Shown: positions 45,246-59,782, numbered from the stretch's first letter. The stretch: DNA of 64,000 bases from Lophius americanus (GCA_037951165.1 JBBDHG010000057.1:9884001-9948000), one strand, 5' to 3'. The notes: generated from the sequence alone by a model not told the origin. Program-made: numbers and translations.

Positions 45246-48200
45246 CAGTATCAACGATACAGAGTTACAAAATATTGACAGCATAATCGGTTTATGTGCA
45301 AGTGGCAGCAATTTTCACATTTAGCAGTTCTGTTAGCTTTTATGTTGTACGTACAATATTTGTTATGTACAGTCCTTACAAGATTTATCGAATGCAATGA
45401 AATCGAAGTAAGTGGTTGTGATGATTGCTAATGTGGCCTGTTTCCCACATATTTGTGCAAAATACAAAGTGCAATGAAGTAGAGATCATAGAAGTTACAC
45501 TTCATACAGTATCAAACTGTTAAATGGAAAAACAATAAGACTGCCTTTCTAAATTACTTTGAATAGTGACAAACCAAACTCTTTGCAGAATTGCGCTTTC
45601 CTTCGTAAAACTAATAATGGATTTCATTGTTGCAGTAATGAAGGGAAGGGGAGATCAGGACAGATGTGTTGGGAAGAAAAATAGTGAAAATGGCTAGCTA
45701 ACTGAGATTTTTCATTCTTTCATTGTTTTCTGTTGTAGCTCTGCAGCATGCTCTATTTAACTTCTCAGAGCAAAATGGCATTTACTTGTGCACACATACT
45801 GTTTATTACTAGCAAGGACCGCCTTGTTTATTTTCAGTTCCATCGAGCTTTGCCCATGCCTTTCCGTTTTTAATGCATCCATTCAAAGGGATTTTTTTTC
45901 TGCCGAATAATGGGAAAACATTTATTAATGATAATAATTTGATTTGATTCATGCAGGCATGGTGAGATTCATAATTGTGTGTGATATTTTCTTTTTACAA
46001 TTTTACAAGGCAAGCCAGAGGCTCACTTTAAGCAATATTTACTGAACCTAGGTTCCACAAAAGTAGGTTGAACAAAGTAACTGCTACTAAATTCTTTCAA
46101 GCAAATTTTATCAAAATGTCTTTTAAGTACTACATCATATAGTTATGTCGAGTGTAATGAACGAAGTTATCTTTCATTTACTGAAAACAATTTTGTGTTG
46201 ACTTATTCAGAACAATTATATAACTTCAAAATCATTCAAAACGTAATTAATGCAATGAAAGCCCTTAGTTTGAATGGTGAAAGAAACAGTTATTCAGTTC
46301 ATTCAACACAAAAAGCTATGTAATTAATTCATAATTAATGTGTCATTTCTTACAATGTACTTTTGAAATCAATCTGTTCACTGGAAAAACAAGTAAGGTA
46401 TCAATTTTGCTGTTGCTGAAGCTTCTTACATCATATGAAAACCACTCTTTCTACTATGCCACTATGGGATGTACTATGTGATCTGTATCAGGCATGTAAA
46501 GGGAAACAAATCTTATTAGGTGTCAAGTAACTTATTTTTGTATAGACACAACTCTTAAAGGGAATATACATTTTTCACTTACAGTTTACAAGCTAATAGT
46601 GACATGTTGAAAGCAGTGCCTGTTTAAAAGTAGCGTGGCTTATGGGCTACAGAGCCACACATGCTGTCAGATTAAGCGCTTGCCAATAGGAACCATTAGC
46701 TCTTTTTTGTCTGATTCGCTTTTCTTGCACAGAGCCAAACTCTCTCTCTGAGATGAAAATACTTCCTCATTTGATTTAAGGGCTCCATATTTGCTCATCA
46801 GTTTCAAAGAAGCAATCGTCAGCGAGTCCCGTGTTTTTCTATCATTGTTTCCATTTGTTTTCTTTCCTCAATATTTACACCAGCAGTTGTGTTAAGTGTT
46901 TAAATCAATATGTTAATCACATTGCATAAAGCCACGATCGGAAGACAGGAGGATTCTAATTGATTTCAAAACCAGTGTTGTATCACGCACAGAAAAAGAA
47001 AACTGACAGCTTTTTTGAATCTGAAACATATACACATGACACGTGGATGTGGAAAATAGGGTTGCATCACTCACAGCAGGATGTCCTTGAGTTTATCATG
47101 TCAGGGGAAGAATTCCCCACTTCACACAATCTCATGGAGGAACAAGTACAAACACAATGGAGATTGATCTGAGGGAACAAGATGCAGTATTGTGTTACAG
47201 CAAGAAGGTCAAAAGCAGAGTGAACATTTTTTGTCCTCGAAGTTGATGTGCTGGAGACAAGCATAAGGATCAGAGAGACCAGATGGTTTCTAATTCTGAA
47301 GAATTTAAAATAACTTGAGCGAGGAGAGTTGAAACAACAATACATTTGGAGACATTTTGTCGGACGACAGAAGATTGAGGTAATCTAACCTTTGAACTTG
47401 ACTCAGTAATAGAGGCAACTGTGATAATGAGGCTACGGGGAGATATTAAAGTATTGAACTTTATGAAGTGGAAAAATTCTCTGCAGGGCCAAATTTTGAC
47501 GGTTAGACAACTAGGTCAGAGCGTTTCCAGATGTGCAGATCTTGTTGGCATTGCACTGATAAAAGTGCTCTAAGGAAGGAAGCTTGGTTCTTAGGTGTCC
47601 ATGACTCATTAAAGCACGATGGAAGCTTAGCTTAACTGTGTTGTCCGATCCCACAGATGAAGAACTGTCGCAATGTTGCTGAAAAACTTGATGAAGATTC
47701 TGATACAAAGATATCAGAATACAATTCATCTCATGGCTGTTAATGGCAGATAATGGACTATTCAGTTCCATAAGTAACTACTTCAAGTTTGTTGCTAGAC
47801 TTAGGGGATAAGATGCTTAGTGAGCATGTTTTATTTGTCTGTGTGTCTGTGTATGTGTGTCTGTTTTTCTCAATCGTGAATGAATTCTTAATCACCCCGT
47901 TGCCGTTTTATTTATTGTAGTGCAATGATCAATTGGCCCCTTGATGCCATATATAGTAATATCAATCTTTAAAAGTCAGATGTGTCTATTCTCAGTACCA
48001 ATAACAGAAAATAAAAAATGCTTCGCTGAAGTATTGCACACACCAAACACATGAAAACAACAAAAACAACAACCCACACACACTCAATGCCCTACTTATA
48101 CCTTTGATGGAACCCCTAGCTTCAGGTTATGTGGCTGAAAAATGGCACTGAGATGCAGAATTATTTTGTCTCTTATATAAATGAAAATAAAATTAATGAC

Positions 48201-48301
48201 ATGTTCTAAAAGCTGTCATTTGACGTTCGGCATTCATCCAGCTGCTGATGTTAACAATTCAATTCGCTTTATTTAAGAGAGTTGCATGTCATTCTATTAG
48301 A
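45246..48301. other. no gene recognised
   Basis: Mostly unique-looking AT-rich DNA. A balanced 0.3-kb stretch at about 46620-46900 could be regulatory. Frames at 46960-47172, 47067-47345 and 47511-47771 have no recognisable domain. Confidence 0.4.
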
Positions 48302-48660
48302 CCAGTAGCGGTTGCATGGCTAGCAAGTTTTTCTCTGCTAGGCCAGACATTGTCAGAAATTTAAAAAAATCATAATTCAATAAACCCCTAAATTGAGACT
48401 TTACGAATTTGAATAGTTTGTTCCCATCCATTTCATTCATTCCATTGCTTCTCTCCATTGCTGCTTCCAGTGACCTCACATATGTGAGCTTAGTTTTATA
48501 CAATCAGATTTCCTGGGTAAAATGTCTGCATTGCGCTTGTGCCAGAAGCTTCCAGAGAGAAAGCTTTTGCCATTTAAATACAGAGACGATTTTGTTGACT
48601 GTCATATATTTTAACCAATCAGATTTCGAAGTTGCCATTTAGGGCGTGTTCTTTGACATC
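48302..48660 (+). mobile_element. hAT-like non-autonomous element, copy 2
   Basis: CAGTAGCGG at the left, then 'catggctagcaagtttttct' and 'ctgctaggccagacattgtc', with later matches to the copy at 32104 ('attgcttctctcc', 'ccatttaaatac', 'gattttgttgac'). It is diverged and no transposase is present. Confidence 0.55.
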
Positions 48661-50699
48661 AATAGCTAGGCCAACAGCTGGCTGAGTGTGTTCTTAATAC
48701 AGCCTCATCCTGCGTAAGTATTACATGTCCGCAAGGCCCTAGATTTGGTCCCCTGCAGAGTTATAATTTTAAACAATTTAAACTTATTGACAGCCTGTCA
48801 GCATTGGCCTACATGCCATATGGAAAATAAATTTATAATGGAACTGATACGCACCGTTTTTTTTCTACGGTTCTGCTATTGGACTCATTGTTAAAGAAAG
48901 AAAGGAGGACAGACTTTATAGCTTCAGATGAGGATCAGCTAGGTCTCATTTTTGATGTCTTTAATATCTGTTGATTAGTGCTTGCGCCTGATGGCATGTA
49001 TGTTATGTAAGCGGAAACGCTGTGCTCATTTCATGGAAATTTCTGTTTTGTTGGTGATCTTATGATGATGTGGAACCATCATGTTAAACCATGTTAAACC
49101 ACTTTATTCCACGAGATACATGTTATATTGGCTGGTTACTCATCTGACATAACCCTGTATCTGCATTGTGTTAAGGTATTTGAGAGCAGTCTAATTGCAA
49201 CGGTATAGCACTAAACATCCAGGTGGAAAACCCACGGCAAGCTTGTCATTTGTCATGAAACATTCACTATAATTATGTTTGATAAATATGTTTCAAGACA
49301 AAAAAAAGGAACTCTGCTTTGTGTACATGTACAGCCAAACTATTGAACCATTAAGTTCAATGTTTCAATTCATATATGTTATTCCCTCCCAGAATCATCT
49401 ATTCATATGTAAATGTCTTTTGTATTAAAAGTTTTACTGATGGTTATGAGATCATTAAACAAATCCTTTCTGAATCTGCATGCACTGGTGGTTACAATTT
49501 TCCTCATCATGCTTCTTTAAGTCGTTTCTTGGACCACAGTTCCTCTCTTAACTAGTTGTAATGTAAAACAGAGATTTAAGATGAGCTCATGGAAACCTTC
49601 ATCTTCTACAGATACATTGGGGAAAAAACATGTTTTCGTAGTGTAGTCTGTAGTCTGTAGTAACTCATTCTAAACCATAAAAGTCAAACATGAATTTGAG
49701 TTCAACAAAATCTATGCAACATAGGAGAAAAGGAATTCCATGCGTGGGAAATATAAATAAGAATGCGTCAAAATGGTATGATTGGCTTTTAAAAGTAGTT
49801 AAAAAAAGGAGGGACAAGTGAACGAAGTAAAAAATATTTTTTGTTGCAACAGATCATATATGATAATTAGTCTCTCAGAAAATCTTTGGTGCTTAAAGTC
49901 TTCAGAGATATTGTGACTGGATAACAATCCCAAGGAGTCCCGACAATTTTGGTGGTGGTGGTTGATTGATGGTGATTACTCTGCTGAGGTTGATGAAGCT
50001 GAAGTGAAGGTGAGGTTGAGGTCCACATTACAGCAGCAGGAATGGGTAGACACACTTAGTTATAAGTTTATAAGTTGCCTCCGGAGAGATTTGTCTTGGA
50101 ATGAGAGAACTGCTACATTAGATGACGTTACAGTAAAACACAGTGAATGCAGTGAAAACAATAAATAAATTGATGAGGCATACATCTGTAGATGTTATTC
50201 TGACATAAAATAGAGACACAGTGAAGGATTGGACCAAGAGTTACTGAAATGTGAAGTATTTTCTATTTTGAGCCTCCTTGTTCTTTTTCCTCACCTGGAG
50301 GTTACATTCTCTCTGATATGAACGAACCGCATCCATAAATAAGTTTAAATGAGAAAGGGACATATGAGTATTTAAAATAGTTGTGGTTGCAAAATAAGGG
50401 TCTTATACTTAGCACATATTGCTGGTACAATACGTGTAAAGAGTCAGACAAACTCCTCTAAGCCTGCCACAGACCGGACTGCTGAAAACTGCAGTGATGG
50501 TTGAGGGATCTAGGAGTTCTCATGATCTTCCCTGCCGTTTCAACAAGATTAAATCTCTGGGAGTTCCGACCATTTACTTTCCAGTAAGTCGCAATAGAGG
50601 TTCTGTAACATAATGTCCTATTTATTTATAAAGTTTCATATTTACCGTAAGATATTATTTTAAGCCGGGTCCAATATGAGAGGCTAACAATATGGTTTT
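48661..50699. other. no gene recognised
   Basis: I see no supported feature. The plus-strand frame 49962-50168 is acidic and basic in turn with no recognised domain. Confidence 0.4.
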
Positions 50700-51070
50700 A
50701 CTGCTGTGTGATTGGTCAGATATCTTTGAACTCTGTCCTCTGAATCTTCCTCAGTCCCACCGACCAACTGCATGCATGTCCTCCTTTGCCATGTTTATAA
50801 AACATCTTCTTTGGTTTTCCCCTTTTCCTTCAGCCTGGCAGCTCCATTTCCAGCATCCTTCTCCCAATATATCCACTATCCCTCCTTTTCACATGTCCAA
50901 ACCATCTAAATCTGGCGCCTCTCTTAGATCTGGTCTGTCCCTCTGATGTGCAGGTCTCCAATCCTGTCCATCCTAGCCTCTCTTGGGACTAGAACATCTG
51001 TACAACTTCAACCCTGACCCCTCCAGCTCTGCCACCTGTATTTTGGTCTGTTCAACCGTCTTGAGACCAT
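50700..51070 (-). mobile_element. RTE-type LINE 3' coding fragment (family F), copy 3 (longest)
   Basis: Plus-strand landmarks are 'caccgaccaactgcatgcat', 'cagcctggcagctccatttc', 'ccaatatatccactatccct', 'cacatgtccaaaccatctaa' and 'aatcctgtccatcctagcct'. Read on the minus strand they give the 'R-W-x-G-H-V', 'Y-I-G-R-R-M-L', 'G-R-P-K' and 'R-E-D-M' blocks of an RTE-type LINE, in order but with lesions. Confidence 0.6.
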
Positions 51071-53359
51071 GAAGTGACAAATATATTTTAAACCTTTCCC
51101 TTATCTCTTGCTGCTACTCTTCTGTCACAGATAACTGTGTATGAGATGTGAAGACAAGCAATCCTTTACAAATCTGACTATAGAAGTTTTGGGAAACTCG
51201 AAGGTCGTCCCGCAAGTTTTCTGCATCCATTCTGAGACTCTTTCTGAAGTGAACATCTGCTTTGACATCTTGTGGAGTAAATTTTTGGTAGGAGACAGAT
51301 GACAAGAACAACAGGATACGCTTTTTTAAACATTTTGATCCAAAATGCATAGGTGTCGGAGAGTCATGCAGCATTAAACATTGTGGTTGGAGCATTTGGT
51401 TTGATGTGACATTCTCTCTAATATGAGCAAAGAGAAAACAGTGGGTAGCCTTGGCAAGTCAGTGTTGACGATCCTGCATTTTCATGCACAGATCAGACGT
51501 TGTTTCCCACTGGGAACAACCATGCTGACTGGGTATGTTTTTATAGCGCACAAGGTTCAGCGGGAGTCTGATGAAGCGGAGGTTAAAATGTTGTGGGCTA
51601 TAATAATAGATCATAGCAACCTGACGAAAGTGAAAACATAATGTCTTTCCTCCTAAATATGGTTTTATTTGCAATCCTTTTGAAGAACACATACTGAGGA
51701 GAATGATGTGTTTGTGATGTTTTATCATCAGAAGCATCCCTAGTTTTGTAGAAATCCTAACATTTGGCTCCTGGTTTCTTTGCAGCATTTTCTGCCTCTA
51801 TGCCCAAATTTCAAATCAAATTATAACAGAATCAATAACTTTTTTACAGGGATAGGTTCCTTCCAGTTACCCAAACTTTTATACACAAGAGACCGGGGGC
51901 AAAATCTGTGAAATAGGCTACAGAAACACAAGCAAACATTTTGTAACAGGACAATGATTCTTACATTTGTTTTTATTGTACTTTCATCACACTGTTAGTT
52001 ATTCACCCTACCTCACACAGCCCACACGGACGTTTACTGTATGCAACAGATAAAACAGAATAATTACACAGTTGCATCGTCACAGGACTGGCTAAGCCCC
52101 CACTGCTACTCTTAATGCTATTGTCCCTCTACTGAGACAGAGCTACTTCCTGATCTCCATCTGCTGTTGTGCAAGAGAGATGACACTGGATGGACATGCC
52201 TGCGAAGACACAAAGAGAAAATTGTTGGCATTTTTTTCAGAGGTTCATCATTGTTGTTGTTGGATTCACTTTGTTCATTTTTAGTTGTTTTATTGCCTTT
52301 GCATTTAGAAATTAACTCAGGTCCTGACACTTATGCATAATGCTTTACACCCACAGATTCTAAATCCTTTTAGGTCTTTAGGGTTACTCAAATCAGCGCA
52401 AGCAGTTTACTATCTAAACTGGACATTATTAACACGTAGGTGACCAAACGTCAATGATGATTTTGTTGTCTTATCTGGAACCCGGCTTGCAAAATCTGTA
52501 CATCATAAGGGTATTTGAATGACTATGATATTCACTGCACTGATCTTCAAAAAAGAGACAGCTTTGATGCATCCTCTACCTTTCCTTATTCTCCTGTGTG
52601 ATTGTAGATCTTCTTTCTCTGCCAGTTGTGTCTCATTGTCTCGTTACTCTGGTTTGGATTGTTTCCATTCTTGAACTGCACTCATAATTATCCGCCCTTT
52701 CTTGTTTCATGGACATTACATTTTGTTGGAATTTCACTGACCTGCATCTCCTCTGGCTCCGCCTTTTGTCTGCACACAGGTCCCAACTGTGGTTTCCGCA
52801 AAGGCCCTAACATCACTAAGTATCTACAAATCATCACAGTACACTACAGGGGCACATTGTAGATCCCATCTGCCCCAATACATTGTGTACATTTATGAAG
52901 CTTGTTAAAAACAGTAATATATACAATTGTCTTTATGTATTAATTGAAATGTGATTGGCTCCTGCTTGCATCCCACCCATTAAATGCACTGTGTGATGCT
53001 CTAAATCTCATATTAATTAATTCATAAAATCTCTCAATTAATTAATTTACCTACAAGACCTGATTCAAAATGTTTGAAGTATTGCAATAGCCTGTAATCA
53101 CTTTCATAAAAACTTAATTGAGGATGCAAAGAAGTGTGCTGTTTTCCACAAAATTAGGGCTCGATAATCCTTTATTTTACAACAAGCCTGGCAGAGAAAC
53201 TTAATGTAATGACACTTGGGCAAGGGCACGTAATTCAGGTCTAAAGGCTGACAGAAATAAATATACCCTTCTCCTTTGAAGAGCAAAGGCAGAATTGTAC
53301 TAATCCACTCCTGAATATTTGACTCTATTGCAAATGATAGCATGAGTGGTTGTTTGTCT
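51071..53359. other. no gene recognised
   Basis: I see no supported feature. Minus-strand frames 51114-51395 and 51459-51788 are not recognised. AT-rich overall. Confidence 0.4.
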
Positions 53360-53490
53360 TGGTGTGCTGGACCTGTGACGAACTGGTGGGTGTACCACGC
53401 CTCTCGCCCAATGTCAGCTGAGATATGCTCAAGCACGCTCATGGCCCCCACAAGGATAAGAGACTACAGAAAATGGATAAATAGATGTTC
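53360..53490 (+). mobile_element. SINE-like repeat (family B), 3' part, copy 3
   Basis: It contains 'acctgtgacgaactggtggg', 'cgcctctcgcccaatgtcag' and 'ggataagagactacagaaaa' with 'tggataaatag': the 3' half of the family, better preserved than copies 1 and 2. The tail is a weak GATA/GATG-like end. Confidence 0.75.
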
Positions 53491-54389
53491 CGTATGTCCG
53501 CGCAGAATTGGATATGAAATCATTAAGGTTTTTAGCACCTTGTCCATGGAACAGATTGAAATACCTTGGGACTCTGAACAAATATCAAGCTCTGATGAAA
53601 TATCTCGTATCTTGAGTCCTCATGTGCGTGCAAGTGTTTCATATATGATCGGATTTAACACTAAAGATCTTTGTCCCATGTGTTGTTGTTATTTGAGCTA
53701 TGCTGCTTATATTCTTGGCCTTCCTTGAAGAGATCTCTGATGTCAATAGATCTAACCTGATTAAAGAAAGGATAAAGATCTTTATTCGTGTTCATACACC
53801 TTCCCTGTCACTGAAGTATTTGTGTCACAGATAGGTCGCCATACTGATTTGCTACCAGGTTTGTTTTTCTAAGATTTGGCTAACCTAAGTTACACCACCT
53901 GTCAAAGAGGTTTTTGCCTCACAGCATACTGCACTTTTTTCCCTTGACTCCAAGGTGGAAATAACATGTGAATACAGCTCCTGAGACAGACTTTGAGAAA
54001 AAAAGGTAATTGATTGAGTTCAGTTGCATTCAGCTGAAACTATTTGAGAACACATTGTTGATAATTTAAGTCTCCTTTTTGCTCGTAAAGGGGGACGTAA
54101 GAGGAGGAGGAACTCAAATAAGGCCCCGCTGACATAACATTAAATTGAATTTTTGGTTGCATACTGGTAGTTGAAATGCTGCGAAATTGTGATTTACCTT
54201 TTGCAACCAAAATCCAGAACTGAGTGAAGTCAAATAAAATAATTACCTCTCAATACACAAGTGTTCAGTGATGTGTGATGTCTATGGACAGAGGTGCAGA
54301 AACACCACAGAAGAGAGCAGAATGATCCAAAAATACATTTAGAGAACATTTTTTGGCCTTATGATATTACCACTTTTACCAAACCTACA
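53491..54389. other. no gene recognised
   Basis: I see no supported feature. Confidence 0.4.
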
Positions 54390-55930
54390 CTATAAATTTA
54401 CATTTATTTTAACAGGAACAGAAACTTTTTCAACAGAGTCCTTGCCAAGAAAGGCAGCTGCACACAGAGTTACAAACATACAGAATACATACAGATAAAA
54501 ATTCACACAGGATAATGATTAAAATTAAAAAAATTATAAGTTGAGATTCAAGGAGCCGTATTAGTCAAAGACATCTACATCAGTCTAAAGCATGATGTCT
54601 CTCCATCCAAGTGTTTTAAGATGGCCTTCAATGCAATCAGTGAGACCATCGCCTTTAGATTCAGGTCATTCTGTAACTGATTCCAGGCAGAGGCAGCAGG
54701 CAAACTGAAATTACCTTTTTCCAATCTCAGTTTGGACTTTTGGGACAGTTAGTAGGAATACGTTCTGAGACCGAAGACTATAACTCCCGTGGATTTTGGA
54801 TTGATGTAGGTCAAGAGATGAGGAGGAATTAGACCCAAAATAGCTTTATAAATAACAGTACACCAGTGGGGTTCAGTCCATGGGTAGACTAGGCTGTCCA
54901 TCCAGCCATGCATACAACACACACTTATGGGTAAAAGCTTTCAAATCAGTAATGAAACCCAGGACTCCGTGGTAGACAGTTTCCAACAAGTGCAGCCATT
55001 TAGAAGACGCATACATGTACAATACATCAACATAATCCAGCACAGACATTACAGAGGCGGAAACAAGTCACTTTTAAGCATAGAAGGAAAGGCAAAACTT
55101 GTTTGTTAAATAAGAACTCAATTTAATTTCAGTTTGTTTAACAAGTGGCTAAATGTGAGGCGCAAATGAAAGAAAATCATCGATTATAAAACCGAGGTAT
55201 TTATATTGGGATACCGATTCAATCTTAGAGCCCTGACGATTGGTGATGGTTTGAAGGTCTAGGACCTTACTTTTAAAGTATTTTTAAAAAGTCTTAAAAA
55301 AAGTCTCAAATCATACAAGTTAAGTTATATTATATTATATCATTATTATCATTATTATTGTTATTATTATTATAATATTTAATGCTGGTTGTAGCTGACT
55401 GAGGGCCTGAGTCATTGTGGAAGCAGAGTAGTAAATGACAGTATCATATCAGAATAGATGCAAAGATTGCATTCGGGACATTTTGATCCAAGAGGTTTAT
55501 ATGTATTATGAAAAGTGGACCCAGTATTGATCCCTGGGGCACACCTTTGGATAAACTGACGGAGCTAGAGGTAAGAGCTCACACTTTGCACACACTGAAA
55601 TACTTCTGACAAGCAATTTATAATCCAACGGACAGTTTGTGTGGACAGTCCGATACTGATGAGTCTCTGCTTCATAAAGTTGCGATCTAATGTGTCCAAC
55701 GCCTTTGATAAATCATTAAAAAAAATTTACCACGTCTTTGATAGATCAATAAAATAATTTTCTACCTCCGGGGCTGCTGTAGCAATACTATGTTTTTCCT
55801 AAAACAGATTGGAAATAAGATGACATCTTGTTTGTAGTTAAATAGGCTTTCGATTTATCACTCACCAGGGACTCCAAAACAATGGCCAGCAGAGACATTC
55901 AGAGAAGGACCTGTAATATTCTAGAACTGC
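54390..55930 (-). pseudogene. LINE reverse-transcriptase pseudogene (jockey/CR1-like), 3' half of element
   Basis: Read on the minus strand, about 55700-55640 gives motif A 'LSKALDTLDRN'. About 55560-55520 gives Val-Pro-x-Gly-Ser-Ile-Leu-Gly-Pro in alternate frames, and about 55460-55400 a Tyr-Ser-Asp...'DTVIYYSASTMTQALSQLQ' (motif C damaged). From 55250 come 'YKYLGFIIDD', 'SVLDYVDVLYMYAS', 'VYHGVLGFITDLK' and further C-terminal homology down to about 54580. The UTR remnant to 54390 resembles the 3' end of the same element. The order and spacing of blocks are right, but stops and frameshifts are frequent. No endonuclease is seen upstream. Confidence 0.7.
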
Positions 55931-58900
55931 CTGGTCGCCACCACAAAAACTTTTTGGTTAAAAACAACAAAATTTGGGTTATTTTAGTACATAGTGCTGG
56001 GTCTAAAACGGACAAAGCCAGCCATGGGTTGTTTTAACATAGCAGGGTTTGGTAATGGGTTTGTCCCATGCTTTTACTTCTCCAACCTGAAAGTGGTTTA
56101 AATGACAATATTGTTGAGTTGAAACAATGGTTTTAAAGTGCTGCACAGCACAGAATCTGTACTTTTAAGTTAGAGCTCTTTTGAGTTAAGCTCAGCTTGT
56201 AAATAAAGTTGAGTTGAGTTAAGTTGAGTAAAACAAACAAAAATTGGAATAAAAATGAAACCCAAATTATTCATGATGAAATGATTAGGTCACTATTTTT
56301 AAGCCAATGTTAGGTCGATCCAACCCAACCTAACTCCCAGCAGAATCATCCCTGCATTTGGCTTATTGCAATAAACCGGCATATTTTAGTGTGTAATTAT
56401 TAATGTTCTCGGATGTACGTAGACGATGTTAGACATTGCTGAGTCTCTTCTCAAATCTATTGATGACCGCTAAGCATGTAAAAAAATCAGCCAATCTCCT
56501 TTTTCAGCAAATCCCAGCGCGGCGCCTGTCGTACATCTGATCCCTTTTGTACGGCAGCATAAAAGGACCAGTGGTGAGCAGACAACAATATGGAGAAAGT
56601 GGAGGATACATTACATGGTGAGGGGTAATGGCAAGTTGTAATGGATCTGTCAAGAATCAAAATGTTAAATATGAGAAACCGCGCGTTCAGAAAAATGTAG
56701 AGAAGGTCTTTGAAAGAGGTCATGCTCGGTCACTTGCACAGAGTTCTTATCAGCTATCTGGAGATGCAATCTGTCAAGCAACTGGATAGACAGGAGTCCT
56801 CTTTGACTTGGATGGCAGATGTGTCACTCAACAGGCATGCTTTCATGTATACTGCTCCCCTCATTCACTGTCTCACTGTCACTCTGAATATACACCAGCT
56901 TGCTGTCTTGCTTTATTTAATTTTCAATCTCCCTCCATTGGACATTTCCACATCGCAGTTTTCGTTTTTTCTTTTTCGCTTGATCTCTCCCTTTCCTGTC
57001 AGGTCGCTCTGTAACACGACTCCTCCTCTATTGTCTCTATTTGTACATGATGTTGTAGACGGCATGAACTTGAATTCGATTGTCATGCAGCTCCTGCGCT
57101 TTGATCATATGTGGGTATTGTCTGCCCTCTGAGACACAGTCTGGAATTGCCTCCCGATATGCCCCTGCTCTGGTAAAGTGAGATGTGAGCCCCCTCTGTG
57201 CTTCTCAAACACAGGGGGCTTTTATGTGTGTCTTTGTGTGTGTGTGGGGTGGGTAACATTGAGAGTGCATTAGTATGGTTCGCTAGCCTGCACACAAATG
57301 CAGAGTGATGCTCCATTATAGATCGGGTTCATTCAGAGTCATTCTCCCACAGATTTGTACATTCTATATGTTCTGAAAAAGAAAAAAAAAGCGGTGTTAG
57401 TGGTGAGGGGGAGCTTCACAGATCTCAAGGGTGATCAGGGTCTCTCCTAGTTCTTTTCGGCACTCACAAAGGCCGGTCATATCATATTTCGCTTACTCCA
57501 CAAGTATCACTGTTATAGATACACCCACGCCATCTCATAGTGGCCAATTAAATTAATGAATGGACTGTTTTGATCCATGACTGGTAGAATTCAACTAATT
57601 CAACTCTTGTCAACAAAAGCCTAATTATTTTCTCCCCACTGCCACATTGCCACTTGCTAGCCAAAAGAAAAACTACAATAAATAAATAATAAGAAGAAGA
57701 ACAAAAACAACACTGACAGCATGCTCTCATTATGCTAAGTTTATTTGTTTGTCAAAAGCTGAAAAGTGTCATATTTTTAGGGGGTTGGAAAAAAAGGCTT
57801 GTGTCTGATTAAAAGAGAAAAAAGGGGAGGGTGCATATGAAGAATTCAAATGAGTGCTTGGGTATGCCTGGGGTTTGAAAACCTTAAGAAAAACAGGCAA
57901 AATGAAACAGGCAGCCGAGCGCAGAGGGAAGCCCCCCGTCTAAAACACTTTTATTTCCCAGCAGGCCCCCCAACCCCTCTATTCAAATTATAAACTACAG
58001 TACCAACAGGATAAAAATAAATATGAATATGGATGAAGTATAAATGGTTTTGAAATTTCACTTTTCAATTGCCACCTACAGATCATGAAATTAACCAATG
58101 TGTCCACTTTAATTCCACTCACTTGAAATTCAGTACCAAAAACACCCAATAAAATGAGCAAGAATATCTTTTTTCTGGTGATCTATTAAAATCAAACCTC
58201 CTATTTGATAATGTGACATCACTGATTATTTCCAGTAAGTGTACAACACAGATGAGGCAAATCATCATCTAAGAACATTCAAATATAAATGGGTCAAAAT
58301 AAAGAGGTTGTTTATTTGACTTTGGACAATATTTCTATTTGTAATTTCACAACATATATCTTATTGTACCTTTGCTGAATTACGACAATTAAATGGGTTG
58401 AAATGTACCTTTACCAATAAAGAAGATGCTAAAAGTTTGGCTCAAGTGTTAAATTTCGAGTGCTAAGCTGTATAAGGAACTTCTTGTAGTGTTTAAATGG
58501 TTTGTGAGACTTTTTTGAGATGGTTTCTTATGGGTTTATTGATGATCACTTGTCTGTCTGTGTAGACACTCAATATGTCTTAAAGAATTTAAGTTTATAT
58601 TAGGATTTTACGACAGAAAAAACACTTTCATCACTTTCTGTGTGGAATGAAAATTGGAGGAATCAACCTTATGTGTTATTGACTCTGAAGATAATAATTA
58701 TGTATTTTATACAAACAGCTCAGCTCACAGATTACATGCTGCACTCAAAGAAATATTTAAGCATAATGTTTGAGATTTATGTATTTTAATTACGTGTACA
58801 ATTTCCATGCATTTGGATTGCATAATTTGAATTTAAACAAACTATAATAAACTTGTTATACACTTTTTCATTAAAGTATGGATGAAACAAGAAAAAATCA

Positions 58901-59719
58901 GATTAACGTAATAATTCTAATAAAACTTATGTGTTTAAAATACAATTCCCTATCAAAACAGTGATTTCCTGAAAATTCTATTTAAACATGTCTCTTAATT
59001 GAATCCTACTATATTTAAACATTTTTTCATATTTTGGATTAAATGTGAACGTCTCAGGATTAAAAGATCCATGTTGATTCTATGAAATTGCAATCAATAC
59101 ATTTTCAAATTATGATTATTTAAATAAAATCCAAATCAAAGATGCAAGTATTTAAACCTAGAATATGCCCTGATATATTTTTTGGAGTTTGGATAGTGTT
59201 TATCTTGGGGTGCTTATTTGTTACTGTGGTCTTCTTTTTCATCATTATGTACTTTATCTAAAAGTGAACTGGTGTCCTGGTTGAAGAATGAGGTAAAACA
59301 TGTGTCCGAAACAAAAGTCCACATAAGCTCGTCCCTACAAGCAGACTAACATTCCGTCTTAAAAAACAAGAGGGTGTTGATGTTCAAGTGTCATAGCTGA
59401 GATTAACCTGAATTTGACCTGAGATGTCTGCTAATCTGCTTAGCTGCAAGTGGGTGTTTGGCAATAGCAAGGTGTTGATGTTACAAGAGGAAGTAACTGT
59501 CAAAAACTGATGATAGAGATAGAAATGTTCACCGCGGAATTAGAAAATATCTCAATAACAAACATATTGTATATGTATATACAGTATATACTGCACATTA
59601 TTTTTCTTATCACACTGACCAGTTTAGGCAGATATCTGTTGTGATACAGTATGATCAGATAAAAAAAAACTCCTTTTAAAAACAAAAGGTGTAACTCATA
59701 ATTATCAAGTTATCAGTTA
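55931..59719. other. no gene recognised
   Basis: Long unique-looking stretch. The plus-strand frame 56710-57132 (140 codons) is the longest here but has no recognisable domain and overlaps another frame. TG-rich microsatellite-like DNA is at about 57225-57246. A GC-richer patch is at 57900-57980. The region 58080-59200 is very AT-rich. Confidence 0.4.
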
Positions 59720-59782
59720 ACACTTTGAGATTTGATCCAAATGTAAAGTGTGTTATAAATTAAATCTATTATAATTATTTAT
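59720..59782 (+). mobile_element. isolated L2 3' tail
   Basis: It has 'cactttgagatttgatccaa', 'atgtaaagtgtgttataaat' and 'taaatctattataattattt': the L2 3' hairpin and tail only, about 60 bp, with no upstream L2 sequence. It is an extreme 5' truncation or a tail captured by another process. Confidence 0.75.

Noticed and set aside
56710..57132. 140-codon frame as a membrane protein
   Set aside because: Hydrophobic runs come from T-rich DNA; it overlaps another frame and no domain is recognised.
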